Shown one piece after another: positions 1 through 8,986 of a DNA stretch of 64,000 nucleotides. The notes beneath the pieces were generated by a model. It had not been told where the DNA came from and did not search any database. It worked only from the letters and a program-made list of their open reading frames with translations. Every line of letters begins with the position of its first letter. The first letter of the stretch is position 1. Made by a program: the position numbers and the translations under genes. This stretch comes from Streptomyces sp. R41 (GTDB lineage: Bacteria; Actinomycetota; Actinomycetes; Streptomycetales; Streptomycetaceae): assembly GCF_041053055.1 (NCBI RefSeq), contig NZ_CP163443.1, forward strand, positions 5,749,001 to 5,813,000, written 5' to 3'.

Positions 1-2461
1 ATCGGGCGCTCCCCTCCGGCTTGCGCACCTTCTGCGCCAGAGCCTCGACGTCCTGGACGAAACGGCGCGCGTCGGTGATCTGCGCTCCTGCGGCGTGGGC
101 TCCTCTCTGGCACTGCTTGATGAGGTAGGCCGCCTGCGCTCCGTAGCGGTTTCTCACTTCCTCGTCGACGTCGCGGATCCGTGTGATGTCGCCGAACAGG
201 GCGAGCGCCGCGACCTTCGTGAACTTCTCGGCGTCGTCAACGGCGGCGTGCAATTCCTGCTCAGGTCCGCCGGAGAGGTGGTGCTTGATCCACGCGGCTT
301 CCAAGAAGGCATTCTCCAAGGCGATACGGCACAGGCTGGGCAGCACATGGGTCCGGGCCGCCAGCGGCAAGTCCGGGGTGCGGACGATGGCCATCGCGTC
401 GGCGATCGCCTGCGCGACCGGGTCGGTCACTCGCTCGACCTTCACCCTCGAGGCCTTGCTCCGCTCGACCTGGAACACCGTCACCGGCAACTCCTGGCTC
501 GTGAACGCCCGCTGGAGCCGGGTGTCGTGGGTGAACACGACGACCTGTCGGTGCTTGCCGAGCTCGTGCAGGACCTGAGCGAGCCCGTTGACCTTGGCGG
601 GATCCATGGACTGCACCGGGTCGTCGACGACTATGAAACCGAACGGGCTGTCGGCCGTAACGGCGCGGGGCAGGAACAGTGACAGCGCGAGGGAGTGCAG
701 CTCGCCCTGGCTCATGACGCCCAGCGCCGAGGCGTCCTGGCCGTCGACGGAGACGTCCATGACGAGCTTGCGTACGGTGGCCTTCTCGCTGCCGCGCAGG
801 CTCACACCGTTGAGGTCGATGTTGCTCTCCTGGCGGAGCTTCTCCCAGATGCGCTGCGACTGGTCGGCGAAGCCCTCCATGCGCCGCTCCCGCAGCTCGG
901 TGCTCAGTGCCTTGATCCAGGCACGGGCCCGCCGGATGTCTCTCAGCCGGGGATCGCTCTCCTTCGCGGCACGGGCCCGCTCCGCCCAGCCGGCCAGGCG
1001 GGTGACGAGCCGGCGCCAGCGTTCGTCCCGCTTCTCCAGCTCCCTCGTGGCGTTCTCTCTCACCGCGGCGCAAGCGTCAGCCAGCGTCCCGGCCGCCTCG
1101 TGGGCGCGCCGGACGAGCTCGCCCGGATCGCTGACCGTGCGGCAGGCGGCCCAGGCGTCCCACGGGTCGGTCAACGCGGCCGGGATCCGCTGGGGCCTGT
1201 GCACGAGGTCCTGCAGGACACGCACCGCCGACCGCAGTGCGCTGCGCGCGTCGTCGGCGGCCCTGGCTTCCTGCCGCAGTACGGCGATCTGCGCGGCGGC
1301 ACGCGCGGCCCACTCCCCGTCCAGGACGCGGTCCGTTCCGCAGACCGGGCAGGACCTCTCGTCGGGGTGCCGGTCGATGTGGGCCAGAGCCCTGGCGAGG
1401 AGGTCGGCGCGCTGGTGAGCGTCCTCGGCGCTCGTGCCGCGGACGTCCTCGGCATCGGCGAGGGCCTTGCGCAGCCCGACCACTGCGGCGGCGACCTGCT
1501 CCATGTCGGGGCCCTGCACGGCGACCGCGACCCGCAGCTCGGCGAGAAGGCCCTCGTCGGTGTCGGCGGGCAGTCCCGCCACCAGTGCCTCGACGGTGTC
1601 GAAGTCCGGGCTGCCCGGGGTGTCGATGGCCAGGAGGGCCTGCACTGCCCGCTCGTCGTCCTCCAGCGTGTACAGGGCGTCCACGAGTTCCGGGACTTCC
1701 GCCTTCGCCGCCTTCGCCGCGTCGTCGAGTACTTTCTCCTCCGCGCGAAGCCGGCTGTCCGCCGCGCTGAGATGCCGCAGGCCGAGGATAGTGGCGATGG
1801 CGTCGTACATCTCGGAGGGCTTGCCGCTGATCATGCGGTCGAGATCGACGTACGACAGAAAGGGCCGGTAGTCCTCCATGGCCTGCTTCCAGGCCACCTG
1901 GTCGAGAGGGACTCGTCCGTGTCCGGGCCGCTTGAACTCTGCCTGGGAGCCGCCGAAGTCCTCGCTCTCCCACGTGCGGGTGAGCGTGCTGCGGCCGGTG
2001 TCGCCCTCAATGGCGAGCTTGACCTCGATCTCCGGCTTGGCACCGTCCTCCAGGTGGAGGTTGCGCCAGTTGCTGCTGCGCGACGCGTGCAGCCCGTGCC
2101 AGCGCATGTTCGTGCCGGTGAACGCGGTCTCGATGCCCTCGGCGATGCTGGACTTGCCGGACCCGTTGCGGCCTACTACGAGGTTCACGCCTGGCCGGGG
2201 GCTGAGGTTCAGCCAGGTGCGGGGGCCGATGCCGCGGAATCCGGTAACGGCGACGGAGGCCAGGTAGATCCGGCCGACGGAGGATGGCCCTTCGGCCTCC
2301 TTCTCGCCCAGAGCGTCCTTGAGGAGCACCTTCACCGGCTCGCTGAGGACCGCCTCCGCGAGACGGGCCTCCACCAGTTCGGCTACGGGCATGGACGGGG
2401 CGGTCTGGGTCGGCTGGGTGGAAGGGTGCGCGGTGTGCTGGGGCTGTTCCGTCTCGGTCAT
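1..2461 (-). CDS. Rad50/SMC-like AAA ATPase with CxxC hook motif (partial, runs off left edge)
   Basis: About 820 codons are present and no stop is reached before position 1, so the C-terminus is missing. Visible motifs are a Walker A (GRNGSGKSS, near residue 95), one zinc-hook-like CPVCG near residue 372 inside a helical, charged middle region, an ABC-type signature-like SQGELHSLALSLF near residue 590, and a Walker B (FIVVDDPVQSMD) near residue 610 followed by FTHD. This is the layout of Rad50/SMC-type and DndD/PtuA-like ATPases that act on DNA ends or foreign DNA. The start is the ATG at 2459-2461, giving MTETEQPQ; the first 50 residues are low-complexity. It is the last visible gene of a leftward group that includes a DGQHR protein, so a defence role is inferred. 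The substrate cannot be read from sequence. Confidence 0.85.
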   Translation of the reverse strand, partial: MTETEQPQHTAHPSTQPTQTAPSMPVAELVEARLAEAVLSEPVKVLLKDALGEKEAEGPSSVGRIYLASVAVTGFRGIGPRTWLNLSPRPGVNLVVGRNGSGKSSIAEGIETAFTGTNMRWHGLHASRSSNWRNLHLEDGAKPEIEVKLAIEGDTGRSTLTRTWESEDFGGSQAEFKRPGHGRVPLDQVAWKQAMEDYRPFLSYVDLDRMISGKPSEMYDAIATILGLRHLSAADSRLRAEEKVLDDAAKAAKAEVPELVDALYTLEDDERAVQALLAIDTPGSPDFDTVEALVAGLPADTDEGLLAELRVAVAVQGPDMEQVAAAVVGLRKALADAEDVRGTSAEDAHQRADLLARALAHIDRHPDERSCPVCGTDRVLDGEWAARAAAQIAVLRQEARAADDARSALRSAVRVLQDLVHRPQRIPAALTDPWDAWAACRTVSDPGELVRRAHEAAGTLADACAAVRENATRELEKRDERWRRLVTRLAGWAERARAAKESDPRLRDIRRARAWIKALSTELRERRMEGFADQSQRIWEKLRQESNIDLNGVSLRGSEKATVRKLVMDVSVDGQDASALGVMSQGELHSLALSLFLPRAVTADSPFGFIVVDDPVQSMDPAKVNGLAQVLHELGKHRQVVVFTHDTRLQRAFTSQELPVTVFQVERSKASRVKVERVTDPVAQAIADAMAIVRTPDLPLAARTHVLPSLCRIALENAFLEAAWIKHHLSGGPEQELHAAVDDAEKFTKVAALALFGDITRIRDVDEEVRNRYGAQAAYLIKQCQRGAHAAGAQITDARRFVQDVEALAQKVRKPEGSAR

Positions 2462-2560
2462 GAGGTGCTCCGGGGTGGGCGCGGGAAAGTGTGGAAGAGC
2501 CCGAGGGCCGGGCCGAAGGCGAGGCAGGTTCACCGGATCCCCGGCCGGCAGCGGGGAAAG

Positions 2561-2700
2561 GCGGTCCGGGAGCGCCAGTAGTCGGCGAGGGCACCGACGG
2601 CCCACAGCGGGACCAGGCGCGGGAGTTCGGTGCGCGGGGCGTGTCACGCACGAAGTGCAGGCTGAGCTTGGCTAGGGAGTCGGCGGCCTCGTTGAGGGGT
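2561..2700 (-). pseudogene. Remnant duplicate of the 3' end of the RNase H-like gene
   Basis: This 140-bp stretch closely matches the 3' end of the RNase H-like gene at about 4040-4182 on the same strand. Both encode PLNEAADSLAKL and continue to the same Pro/Leu-rich tail ending in a YxRSR-type sequence. The upstream part of the gene is absent and the frame is open only over the tail. It therefore looks like a partial duplication left between the ATPase gene and the 144-aa gene. It shows that the two small membrane-protein genes lie between two copies of one sequence. Confidence 0.75.
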
Positions 2701-2752
2701 GCCGCGCTCGACGCGTCCACGTGACCTGCCGGTCAGTGCCAAGCGCCGCCGG

Positions 2753-3187
2753 TCAGGGCGCGGGGTCGGTCTTGGCGGTGTCGTTGACGTTGGTCAGGCA
2801 GGTCTTCATGAAGTCGTCGCGGTGGACGGTACCGCCGGTGGGCTCCTGGGAGATCTGCGCGTACTCCTGCGAGCAGGTGCTGTCGCTCGCGGTGTAGGTC
2901 ATGCTGCCGTCGTCGGTGTACACGCCCCCCGATATCAGGCCGGACGCGTAGGCGCCGAGGAGCGTCGAGCGGCCGAAGACGGGCTTGTCCACAGTCTTGG
3001 TGACCGTATGGGTGACGACCTTGGGCGGGCGGGACTCGGCCTGATGGGCACGGTGGTCGGCAGCAGCCGCCTGACGGCGGGCGGCGGCGAGCGCAGAGTG
3101 GGTACTGACGTGGTCCACCGTGGCCGCGATGACGGACAGGGCTGTCAACCCGCAGGCAGCAATGGCAATGACGTTGGCTCGGTTCAC
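2753..3187 (-). CDS. Small membrane-anchored or secreted protein of unknown function (144 aa)
   Basis: The GTG start at 3187 has a GAAGGAC ribosome site about 7 bases upstream. Residues 5-24 form one hydrophobic helix with few positive charges before it, so the protein is a signal-anchored or secreted protein. After it come an Ala/Arg-rich helical stretch and a soluble domain with two cysteines (DSTCSQEY and MKTCLTNV), which could form a disulfide outside the cell. I do not recognise the family. It follows the 190-aa membrane protein on the same strand with a gap of about 210 bases. The two could be functionally linked, because both end in a small Cys-containing extracellular domain. Confidence 0.7.
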   Translation of the reverse strand: MNRANVIAIAACGLTALSVIAATVDHVSTHSALAAARRQAAAADHRAHQAESRPPKVVTHTVTKTVDKPVFGRSTLLGAYASGLISGGVYTDDGSMTYTASDSTCSQEYAQISQEPTGGTVHRDDFMKTCLTNVNDTAKTDPAP

Positions 3188-3398
3188 GGTTGTCCTTCAG
3201 GTAAGGAATCGGAGGGTGAAAACCACGCAGCAGGTTGTGGCCGGGGGCGGCGCGGAGGCGGCGGAGCATCGCCTCGCCGCCGCACTCGAAGGCGCACTGA
3301 CCCGCTCGGGCAGCCAGTCAGCCGGCCCTGGTGTCAGTCCACTTGCCGCTGAAGAATGAGCTGCCGCCGCGCCACCATCACGGCCCTGGTCGAAGAGA

Positions 3399-3971
3399 TC
3401 AGTAGTTGGCGTTGGCGATGAGGTCGCCATCCTGGCCGTAGACGCTGACGAGCCCGTTCTTGGACTCGTAGCAGGACGTGAACGCAGAGGCGATGAGCTT
3501 CGCGTCCCCCTGGTTGTCGCTCATAAGCCCGCCAGTGAAGTCGGTGTAGACCTCAGCCGAGTCCAGGATGTCGTTCCGCTTGTCCGCGCCGGTCACCTTC
3601 GTCACGTGCTGGACGGCCTTCTTCTCCGTGGCCGTACCGGACTTGGCGACGCAGACCTTGAACTGCTCCGCCTGCGTCTTCGTCTTCTGCGCGGGCGTCG
3701 CTTCGGCCTTGTCGGACTCCGGCGTGCGGCCGGCGGCGACGGCCTTGTCCTTGGCGCCGGTGTCGGTGGAGTCGCCGTTTCCGCCGCTGGCCGCGGCGAC
3801 GATGCCGATCAGAACGAAGAGGGCAACGACGCCGAGGCAGCCGAAGCCGACGATCTTCCCTGCCTTCGACTTCTTCGGCGGCTGCGGCTGGAACGGCGGA
3901 GTGCCGTAACCCTGCTGCTGCGGGCCGCCCCAACCGGGCTGGGGCTGCTGCGGGTACTGCTGCTGGCTCAT
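3399..3971 (-). CDS. Pro/Gln-rich single-pass membrane protein of unknown function (190 aa)
   Basis: The ATG at 3971 follows a GGGGGGA ribosome site. The N-terminus is a Gln/Pro/Gly-rich cytoplasmic tail (about residues 1-32), then a KKSKAGK basic stop, one transmembrane helix (about 38-61), a Thr/Ala/Lys-rich linker and a soluble domain from about residue 100. That domain has two cysteines (FKVCVAKS, FTSCYESK). Proline-rich tails in front of a single helix are common in actinobacterial membrane proteins. The external domain resembles small actinomycete proteins of unknown function. No enzymatic motif is visible. Confidence 0.75.
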   Translation of the reverse strand: MSQQQYPQQPQPGWGGPQQQGYGTPPFQPQPPKKSKAGKIVGFGCLGVVALFVLIGIVAAASGGNGDSTDTGAKDKAVAAGRTPESDKAEATPAQKTKTQAEQFKVCVAKSGTATEKKAVQHVTKVTGADKRNDILDSAEVYTDFTGGLMSDNQGDAKLIASAFTSCYESKNGLVSVYGQDGDLIANANY

Positions 3972-4035
3972 GGTCCCCCCAGGGGATGTAGATGCACCTT
4001 GCGGGTGCGTGTGACGTGTGAAGCTGGAATGTGCG

Positions 4036-4671
4036 TCAGGCGGCCCGGGAGCGCCGGTAGTCGGCGAGGGCGCCGGAGGCCCACAACGGGACCAACCGCG
4101 GAAGTTCGGTGCGCGGGACGGCGCCGCGCACGCAGCGCAGGCCGAGCTTGGCGAGGGAGTCGGCGGCCTCGTTGAGGGGGTGACCGACGTGGGCCTTCTC
4201 GTGGACGAAGGTCAGGTGCGGGGTGTACTCGGCGAGCAACTGCAGCTTGACCAGGCTGGGCTGGCGGCCTTGGGCGCGCAGGTGGGTGTCGTAGCCCTCG
4301 GGCATGTCCGTCCCGCCCTGCTGCCAGCTGTGCAGGTGCCGCAGCGCCTGCAGGTTGTCCACGCGGACCTCGATGGGCTGGCCGGGGTGCGCGTGGAGGA
4401 CCGCTTTGAGGCCCCCGTACACGGCGCGCAGTTCGGTGACGACCACCCGGGAGCAGGGGCGTACGAGGTATTTCGGGTAGAGGTGGGCGCGCAGACCGGT
4501 GTGGCCGGTGGTGGAGAGGTAGCCGGAGGCCACCCGGTCCGGGCTGACCGAGGCGTCCGTGGCCAGCACGATCGGCCCGGTGACGGCCTTGACCTTGTCG
4601 TTCACGCGCACCTGGCGGAGAGTGGAGGTGGCGGGGCGGGGTGCGTGGGCGAGGGGAGAACGGTGACCCAT
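4036..4671 (-). CDS. RNase H-fold protein (211 aa)
   Basis: The protein shows the acidic residues expected of the RNase H fold, in order: TDAS near residue 27, TELRAV near 78, VDNLQ near 100 and NEAADSLAK near 165. These match the first Asp, Glu, second Asp and last Asp of the RNase HI active site, and the preceding HVGHPL is also typical. The normal role of the fold is cutting the RNA strand of RNA-DNA hybrids, but distant members have other nuclease roles. The ATG at 4671 has AGGAAGG about 10 bases upstream. It lies between a DGQHR gene and membrane-protein genes on the same strand. A decayed copy of its 3' end sits at 2561-2700. The fold is fairly sure; the substrate is not. Confidence 0.75.
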   Translation of the reverse strand: MGHRSPLAHAPRPATSTLRQVRVNDKVKAVTGPIVLATDASVSPDRVASGYLSTTGHTGLRAHLYPKYLVRPCSRVVVTELRAVYGGLKAVLHAHPGQPIEVRVDNLQALRHLHSWQQGGTDMPEGYDTHLRAQGRQPSLVKLQLLAEYTPHLTFVHEKAHVGHPLNEAADSLAKLGLRCVRGAVPRTELPRLVPLWASGALADYRRSRAA

Positions 4672-4831
4672 GGCAGTTGTTGCCTTCCTGTCTTCGTGAC
4701 GGGGCAGCGGGAGAGAGGGCGGGCGCGCGTGACGTCCGCCGAGCTGGGCCGTGCGGGTCAGGGGCCATCACCGTGTTGCGATGACCCCTGGAATCCGCCA
4801 GATGTGGAGAGGCTCCGGTGTTGCTGGTGGG

Positions 4832-6115
4832 TCAGATGGCAGCCGGGGCCTTCTTGTACCAGTCCGTGATCACCTTGGTCAGGTGCACGACGTTCTGCTG
4901 ACGCATGATCGGGGCGGAGGCGTTCGGCTCGAAGTCCTCGTTCGCGTCCGTGGTGCGCCAGATGCTGTCCTCGGTGACGGGGGCGGTCATGTGCCGGTCG
5001 AGCCGCTTGAAGAACTCTTGGATGTCACCGTCCTCGGCTCCGTCCTCCTTCAGGTTGCGGTAGACGCCGCCCAGGACGCGGAGCATGCCCACCGATCCCA
5101 GGAGCGAGGACTCGCGCAGCTTCATGGCCTTGGTGGGGGGCGCCGGCGGCTCGTTCTTCTTCTTCTCGGAGAGCGAGGGGTCGTAGTTGTCCACGTCCTC
5201 CTCGGTGATCTCCGCGAGCGCGGTGAAAGCGATGGAGATGACGTCCAGGAAGCCGCGGACGCTTTCGATGACCTCGTTGTCGGTCAGCGATTCGACCTTC
5301 TTGCTGACGCGGCCGCCGGGACCGGCGATGACGGCCCGCGTGATGTCGGCGACGTGCTTGGCGCCCATCAGGTTGCGGTTGGTCAGGGTCATCCGGTCCC
5401 GCTCGATGTCGACCTTGCCCAGGAAGAGGGGGTGGACGACGATGTCGCTGAGCGTGCGGTTGGCGATGCGCGAGGTGTCGAAGCGGGCCCGGACGGCACC
5501 GGAGATCCCCTTGGCGTTGTCCGCGACGTCGACGAACATCTGCTGGCCGCTGACGCCGTCGGGCTCCACGTAGATGTCGATGCCGACGAACTCGTCCTTG
5601 AGCCGCTGCATTCGGCCGATCAGCGCCTCGCGGTCCTGCTCCAGCTTCGCCTTCTTGGCCTCGTTGGCGCGGTGGATCTCCCGGTCGATGCGGGACACCT
5701 CGTCCGTGATGCGCTTCTTCTCCAGGTGGACCCCGAGGATGCGGTGCTGGCCGTCGATCGTGATCAGGCGTCCGATGCCGCCGATGGACCAGGGGACGGT
5801 GAGGTAGCCGACCGAGCCGTCTTCGCTGATCGGCTCGAAGCGGCAGCCGCCGGTGTCGCGGATGAGGAGGGCCGGAGCCACCCACCTGGGGTTGTCGGCG
5901 AGGTACTGGCCGAAGCCCTTGGCGTGGGTGATGTCCACCTTGCGGTTGTCCGGGTCCGGCTTGGCCGGGTCGGGGATGGTGAGGATGACCGAGAGGTCGG
6001 CGAGCGGAATGCGCGTCGTGTAGACGGTCCTGCCGCCCTGGCTGGTGCGGATCGCCAGGTAAGTGGACTCCTCACGCACCAGGGAGAGGCGCGAGGAGTC
6101 GACAGTGATGCTCAC
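4832..6115 (-). CDS. DGQHR-domain protein (DndB/DpdB-like, 427 aa)
   Basis: The sequence contains the diagnostic ITIDGQHRILG near residue 120 and the downstream blocks usual for this family, including NAKGISGAVRARFDTS and, near the C-terminus, SAPIMRQQNVVHL. DGQHR proteins include DndB, the regulator of DNA phosphorothioation, and DpdB of 7-deazaguanine DNA modification; many others are uncharacterised. The GTG start at 6115 is chosen because GGAAAGGAAG lies just upstream. In-frame codons farther upstream give only low-complexity sequence. No DndC/DndE or Dpd genes are visible, so the DNA modification served, if any, is unknown. It shares strand and order with the RNase H-like protein and the hook ATPase. 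Confidence 0.85.
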   Translation of the reverse strand: MSITVDSSRLSLVREESTYLAIRTSQGGRTVYTTRIPLADLSVILTIPDPAKPDPDNRKVDITHAKGFGQYLADNPRWVAPALLIRDTGGCRFEPISEDGSVGYLTVPWSIGGIGRLITIDGQHRILGVHLEKKRITDEVSRIDREIHRANEAKKAKLEQDREALIGRMQRLKDEFVGIDIYVEPDGVSGQQMFVDVADNAKGISGAVRARFDTSRIANRTLSDIVVHPLFLGKVDIERDRMTLTNRNLMGAKHVADITRAVIAGPGGRVSKKVESLTDNEVIESVRGFLDVISIAFTALAEITEEDVDNYDPSLSEKKKNEPPAPPTKAMKLRESSLLGSVGMLRVLGGVYRNLKEDGAEDGDIQEFFKRLDRHMTAPVTEDSIWRTTDANEDFEPNASAPIMRQQNVVHLTKVITDWYKKAPAAI

Positions 6116-6204
6116 GGATGACTTCCTTTCCGAGCAGGCAGCCCTCGAGGGCAGCGGGCGAGAGGGCAGGCGGCGCGTGACGCCCGCCGGGTGGGGCATA
6201 TGGG

Positions 6205-6534
6205 TCAGGCGCCGTTGGCGGTCGGCGGGTGGACCTGGCCGTAGACGGTGAGGAACAGCTCCAGGTCGGCGCGTTCGTCGGGCGCGGCGTGACCGGAGGC
6301 GAGGCGGGCTTGGGCATCGCGGCCTGCCCGGCGCAGGTAGCCGCTGCGCTCCAGGTGGCACCACAGGAGGCAGAACGCCTGCTGGTGGTCGTAGAGGGTG
6401 GTCTCGTAGGACGTGCCGGTGATGTGACGGGCCTGGACCAGCAAGGCCCGGAAGTTCTCCCCGGCGTCGCGCTTCAGCAACTGCGCCAGGTGGCGGTGGT
6501 ACACGGTCAGTTCGGGCTCATCCGTTTCGGCCAA
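6205..6534 (-). CDS. Small helical protein of unknown function (109 aa)
   Basis: I place the start at the TTG at 6534, behind GGAGAG. Longer in-frame starts would run into the consensus promoter at 6646-6675. The product is soluble, helix-rich and acidic, with several aromatic residues in the middle (LYDHQQAFCLLWCHLE). No known motif is visible. It is the first gene of the leftward group, 89 bases before the DGQHR gene, so it is probably co-transcribed with it. Confidence 0.6.
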   Translation of the reverse strand: MAETDEPELTVYHRHLAQLLKRDAGENFRALLVQARHITGTSYETTLYDHQQAFCLLWCHLERSGYLRRAGRDAQARLASGHAAPDERADLELFLTVYGQVHPPTANGA

Positions 6535-6645
6535 GCAGGTCTCTCCACTCGTGAGGCTTCTTCTGCCGTCCCGGGGAGGGCCGCAGCGATTGGTCCCCCT
6601 CCCCGAAGGGTGCTTCGTCGACCACCGCCGTCCGGAAGCATCTAC

Positions 6646-6675
6646 AGATAAGCATGGCACTGAAAGCACTGTCAA
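6646..6675 (-). promoter_or_regulatory. Sigma-70-type promoter for the leftward defence-like operon
   Basis: Read on the minus strand there is a perfect TTGACA (-35, 6675-6670), an 18-base spacer and TTATCT (-10, 6651-6646). Transcription would start near 6639, upstream of the TTG start at 6534. The same intergenic DNA must also carry the promoter of the divergent methylase gene starting at 6743. The DNA is visibly AT-richer than its surroundings. Confidence 0.65.
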
Positions 6676-6742
6676 ACCTGTTTACGTGTTTAGTCGATGG
6701 TGTAATGTGTGTGCTGTACTCGACGAGAGGTGAGACCACGCC

Positions 6743-8896
6743 ATGCCCCAGCCGTCAGCCCAGGTGACAGCCGCGGAGATCTCCCGCATCGCGGGAGTCA
6801 CACGCGCCACCGTCAGCAACTGGCGCCGCCGGCACGACGACTTCCCAGCACCAGCCGGCGGCAACGAGACCAGCCCGCTCTACGACCTGGAAACCGTGCG
6901 TGCCTGGCTGCGCTCCCGCGGCCAGACCTCCGCCGCCGCCCCAGCGGAGGAGCTACGCACCCTGTTGCGACTGCACCCCGCGGGCGCGGGCCCGGCCGCA
7001 CCGCTGCTCCCCCTGGTCCTCGCCACCTCCCGCCGTTCCCCACACGAGCTGAGCGAGCTGGCCGACCTGCCGGACGCCGACCTCGCCGCACGCGCGGACG
7101 CCGCCGTCGCCGACCTCACCGGCACACTTCCGCAGACCGAGGCAGCCCCCTTCACGGCAGCCGACGCGGCCATCGTGCGGGCGCTGATCCACTGCGTACG
7201 GGAGGAGGGCGCCCAGGCCGCCGTCGACGTACTCGCCGAGCGGGAACTGGAGGACAGCGCCTCCACCGGCACCTATCAAACCCCCGACCGCCTGGCCGAC
7301 CTCATGGCCCGCCTGCTGCCCGCGGACGCGGCCCGTGTCCTGGACCCCGCGTGCGGCAGCGGCACCCTGCTGGCCGCCGCCGCACGCCACGGCGCCCGCG
7401 AGCTGTACGGCCAGGACGCCCTGCCGGTGCAGGCCCAACGCAGCGCGGTACGCCTGCTGCTGGCCATGCCCGACGCGGCGGTGGCCGTACGGGCCGGCGA
7501 CAGCCTGCGCCACGACGCCTTCCCGCAGCCCCCGGTCGACGCGGTGCTGTGCAACCCGCCCTACGGCGACCGCGACTGGGGCCACGACGAGCTGGCCTAC
7601 GACCCCCGCTGGGCCTACGGCGTCCCGCCGCGCATGGAATCCGAACTCGCCTGGATCCAGCACGCCCTGGCCCACCTGCACCCCGGCGGGTACGCGGTGC
7701 TGCTGCTGCCCCCCGCCACCGCCGCCCGCGCCTCGGGCCGCCGCGTGCGCGCCGAACTGGTACGCGGCGGCGCCCTGCGCGCCGTCGTGGCCCTGCCGTC
7801 CGGCGCGGCCGCGCCCCTGCACATCGGCCTCCAGCTGTGGATCCTGCAGACCCCGCAGCCGGACGGCCCGGACCGCGCCTCGGTGCTGTTCGTGGACGCC
7901 GGCGCCGAGCGGCAACAGGACAGGCCACGCAACCGGGCCGACAGCACGCTCGGCTCATCGGGGACGCGCCGACGCCGCGACACCCTCGACTGGGCCGAGC
8001 TGACCGACACCGTGCTGGCCCACTGGACGGCCTTCCGCGCCAACCCGGAGTCCTTCTCCGACGAGCCCGGCATCGCCCGGGTCGTCCCCGTACTGGACCT
8101 CCTCGACGAGGTCGTCGACCTCACCCCGGCCCGCCAGGTCCGCGCCCTGCCCGCCTACATCGACCCGGCCCAGGTGGCACGGCAAGCCGACGACCACCGC
8201 AAGCAGCTCACCGAACACGCCAACCTCCTCGCCGAGACTGCTCAGGGCACATGGCAGCCCACCGGCGACTCCCCACGGCAGTGGCGCACGGCGACCCTCT
8301 CCGACCTCGCCCGCGGCGGCGCCCTGGAGATCCTGCGGGCGGCGACCGACACCCGGGAGAAGACCGAGGGCGCGCGATGGAGAGCCGAGAACACCGGACG
8401 GCTGGTCCTCCACGGAACCGACATCGCGGAAGGCGCACCCGCCTCCGCCACGTTCCTCGACAGCATTCCCCTGAAGTCGTCACCGGTCATCGCCGAAGGG
8501 GACATCCTGGTACGCGTGTTCACAGGGGACGGCGGAAACATGGCCCGACTGGCCGACAAGCAGGACATCGGCGTACTGCTCGGCCACGACCTCTACCTTC
8601 TGCGCCCCGACCCGACACGACTGGACCCCTGGTTCCTCGCGGGCTTCGTCGGCGCGCACGACAACATCACCGGGGCATCCACCGGCAGCACCACCGTCCA
8701 CCTCCAACCCGGCCGACTGCGCGTACCGTTGCTGCCCCTGCAGGAGCAGCGCCGCTACGGCGAAGCCTTCCGCCGCGTCCGCGAACTACGCACCGCCGCC
8801 CGCCAGGCCACCGACCTCGCCAGCGAGTACGCGGACCTCCTGACCACCGGCCTGACAGCGGGCGCACTGCTCCCACCCGAGACCGCATCAACCTGA
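6743..8896 (+). CDS. HTH-N6-adenine methylase-specificity fusion protein (717 aa)
   Basis: Three parts are visible. Residues about 5-65 form a MerR/phage-type helix-turn-helix (AEISRIAGVTRATVSNWR) ending in a wing-like YDLETVRAWL. Residues about 170-400 are an N6-adenine methyltransferase with motif I DPACGSGTLL near 200 and motif IV NPPYG near 270. Residues about 510-700 resemble one target-recognition half of an HsdS subunit, with LPLQEQRRYGEAF followed by a helical spacer. The protein could therefore recognise and methylate DNA by itself, like single-chain type I-like or type IIG modification halves, but no nuclease domain is seen. It sits 90 bases before hsdM. It may be a second modification enzyme, or a regulator that senses methylation through its HTH. 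Confidence 0.85.
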   Translation: MPQPSAQVTAAEISRIAGVTRATVSNWRRRHDDFPAPAGGNETSPLYDLETVRAWLRSRGQTSAAAPAEELRTLLRLHPAGAGPAAPLLPLVLATSRRSPHELSELADLPDADLAARADAAVADLTGTLPQTEAAPFTAADAAIVRALIHCVREEGAQAAVDVLAERELEDSASTGTYQTPDRLADLMARLLPADAARVLDPACGSGTLLAAAARHGARELYGQDALPVQAQRSAVRLLLAMPDAAVAVRAGDSLRHDAFPQPPVDAVLCNPPYGDRDWGHDELAYDPRWAYGVPPRMESELAWIQHALAHLHPGGYAVLLLPPATAARASGRRVRAELVRGGALRAVVALPSGAAAPLHIGLQLWILQTPQPDGPDRASVLFVDAGAERQQDRPRNRADSTLGSSGTRRRRDTLDWAELTDTVLAHWTAFRANPESFSDEPGIARVVPVLDLLDEVVDLTPARQVRALPAYIDPAQVARQADDHRKQLTEHANLLAETAQGTWQPTGDSPRQWRTATLSDLARGGALEILRAATDTREKTEGARWRAENTGRLVLHGTDIAEGAPASATFLDSIPLKSSPVIAEGDILVRVFTGDGGNMARLADKQDIGVLLGHDLYLLRPDPTRLDPWFLAGFVGAHDNITGASTGSTTVHLQPGRLRVPLLPLQEQRRYGEAFRRVRELRTAARQATDLASEYADLLTTGLTAGALLPPETAST

Positions 8897-8986
8897 CGCA
8901 CTGGCACGCTTCTTCACTCATCCACCACACTCGGCCGCACCCGCCCCCTCGCCCGGCGGAACGGCTCGGAAGGAACTCGGGGAACC

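Noticed and set aside
1..6115. Full Dnd phosphorothioation system
   Set aside because: DndA/C/E homologues are absent; only a DGQHR protein and an SMC-like ATPase are seen.
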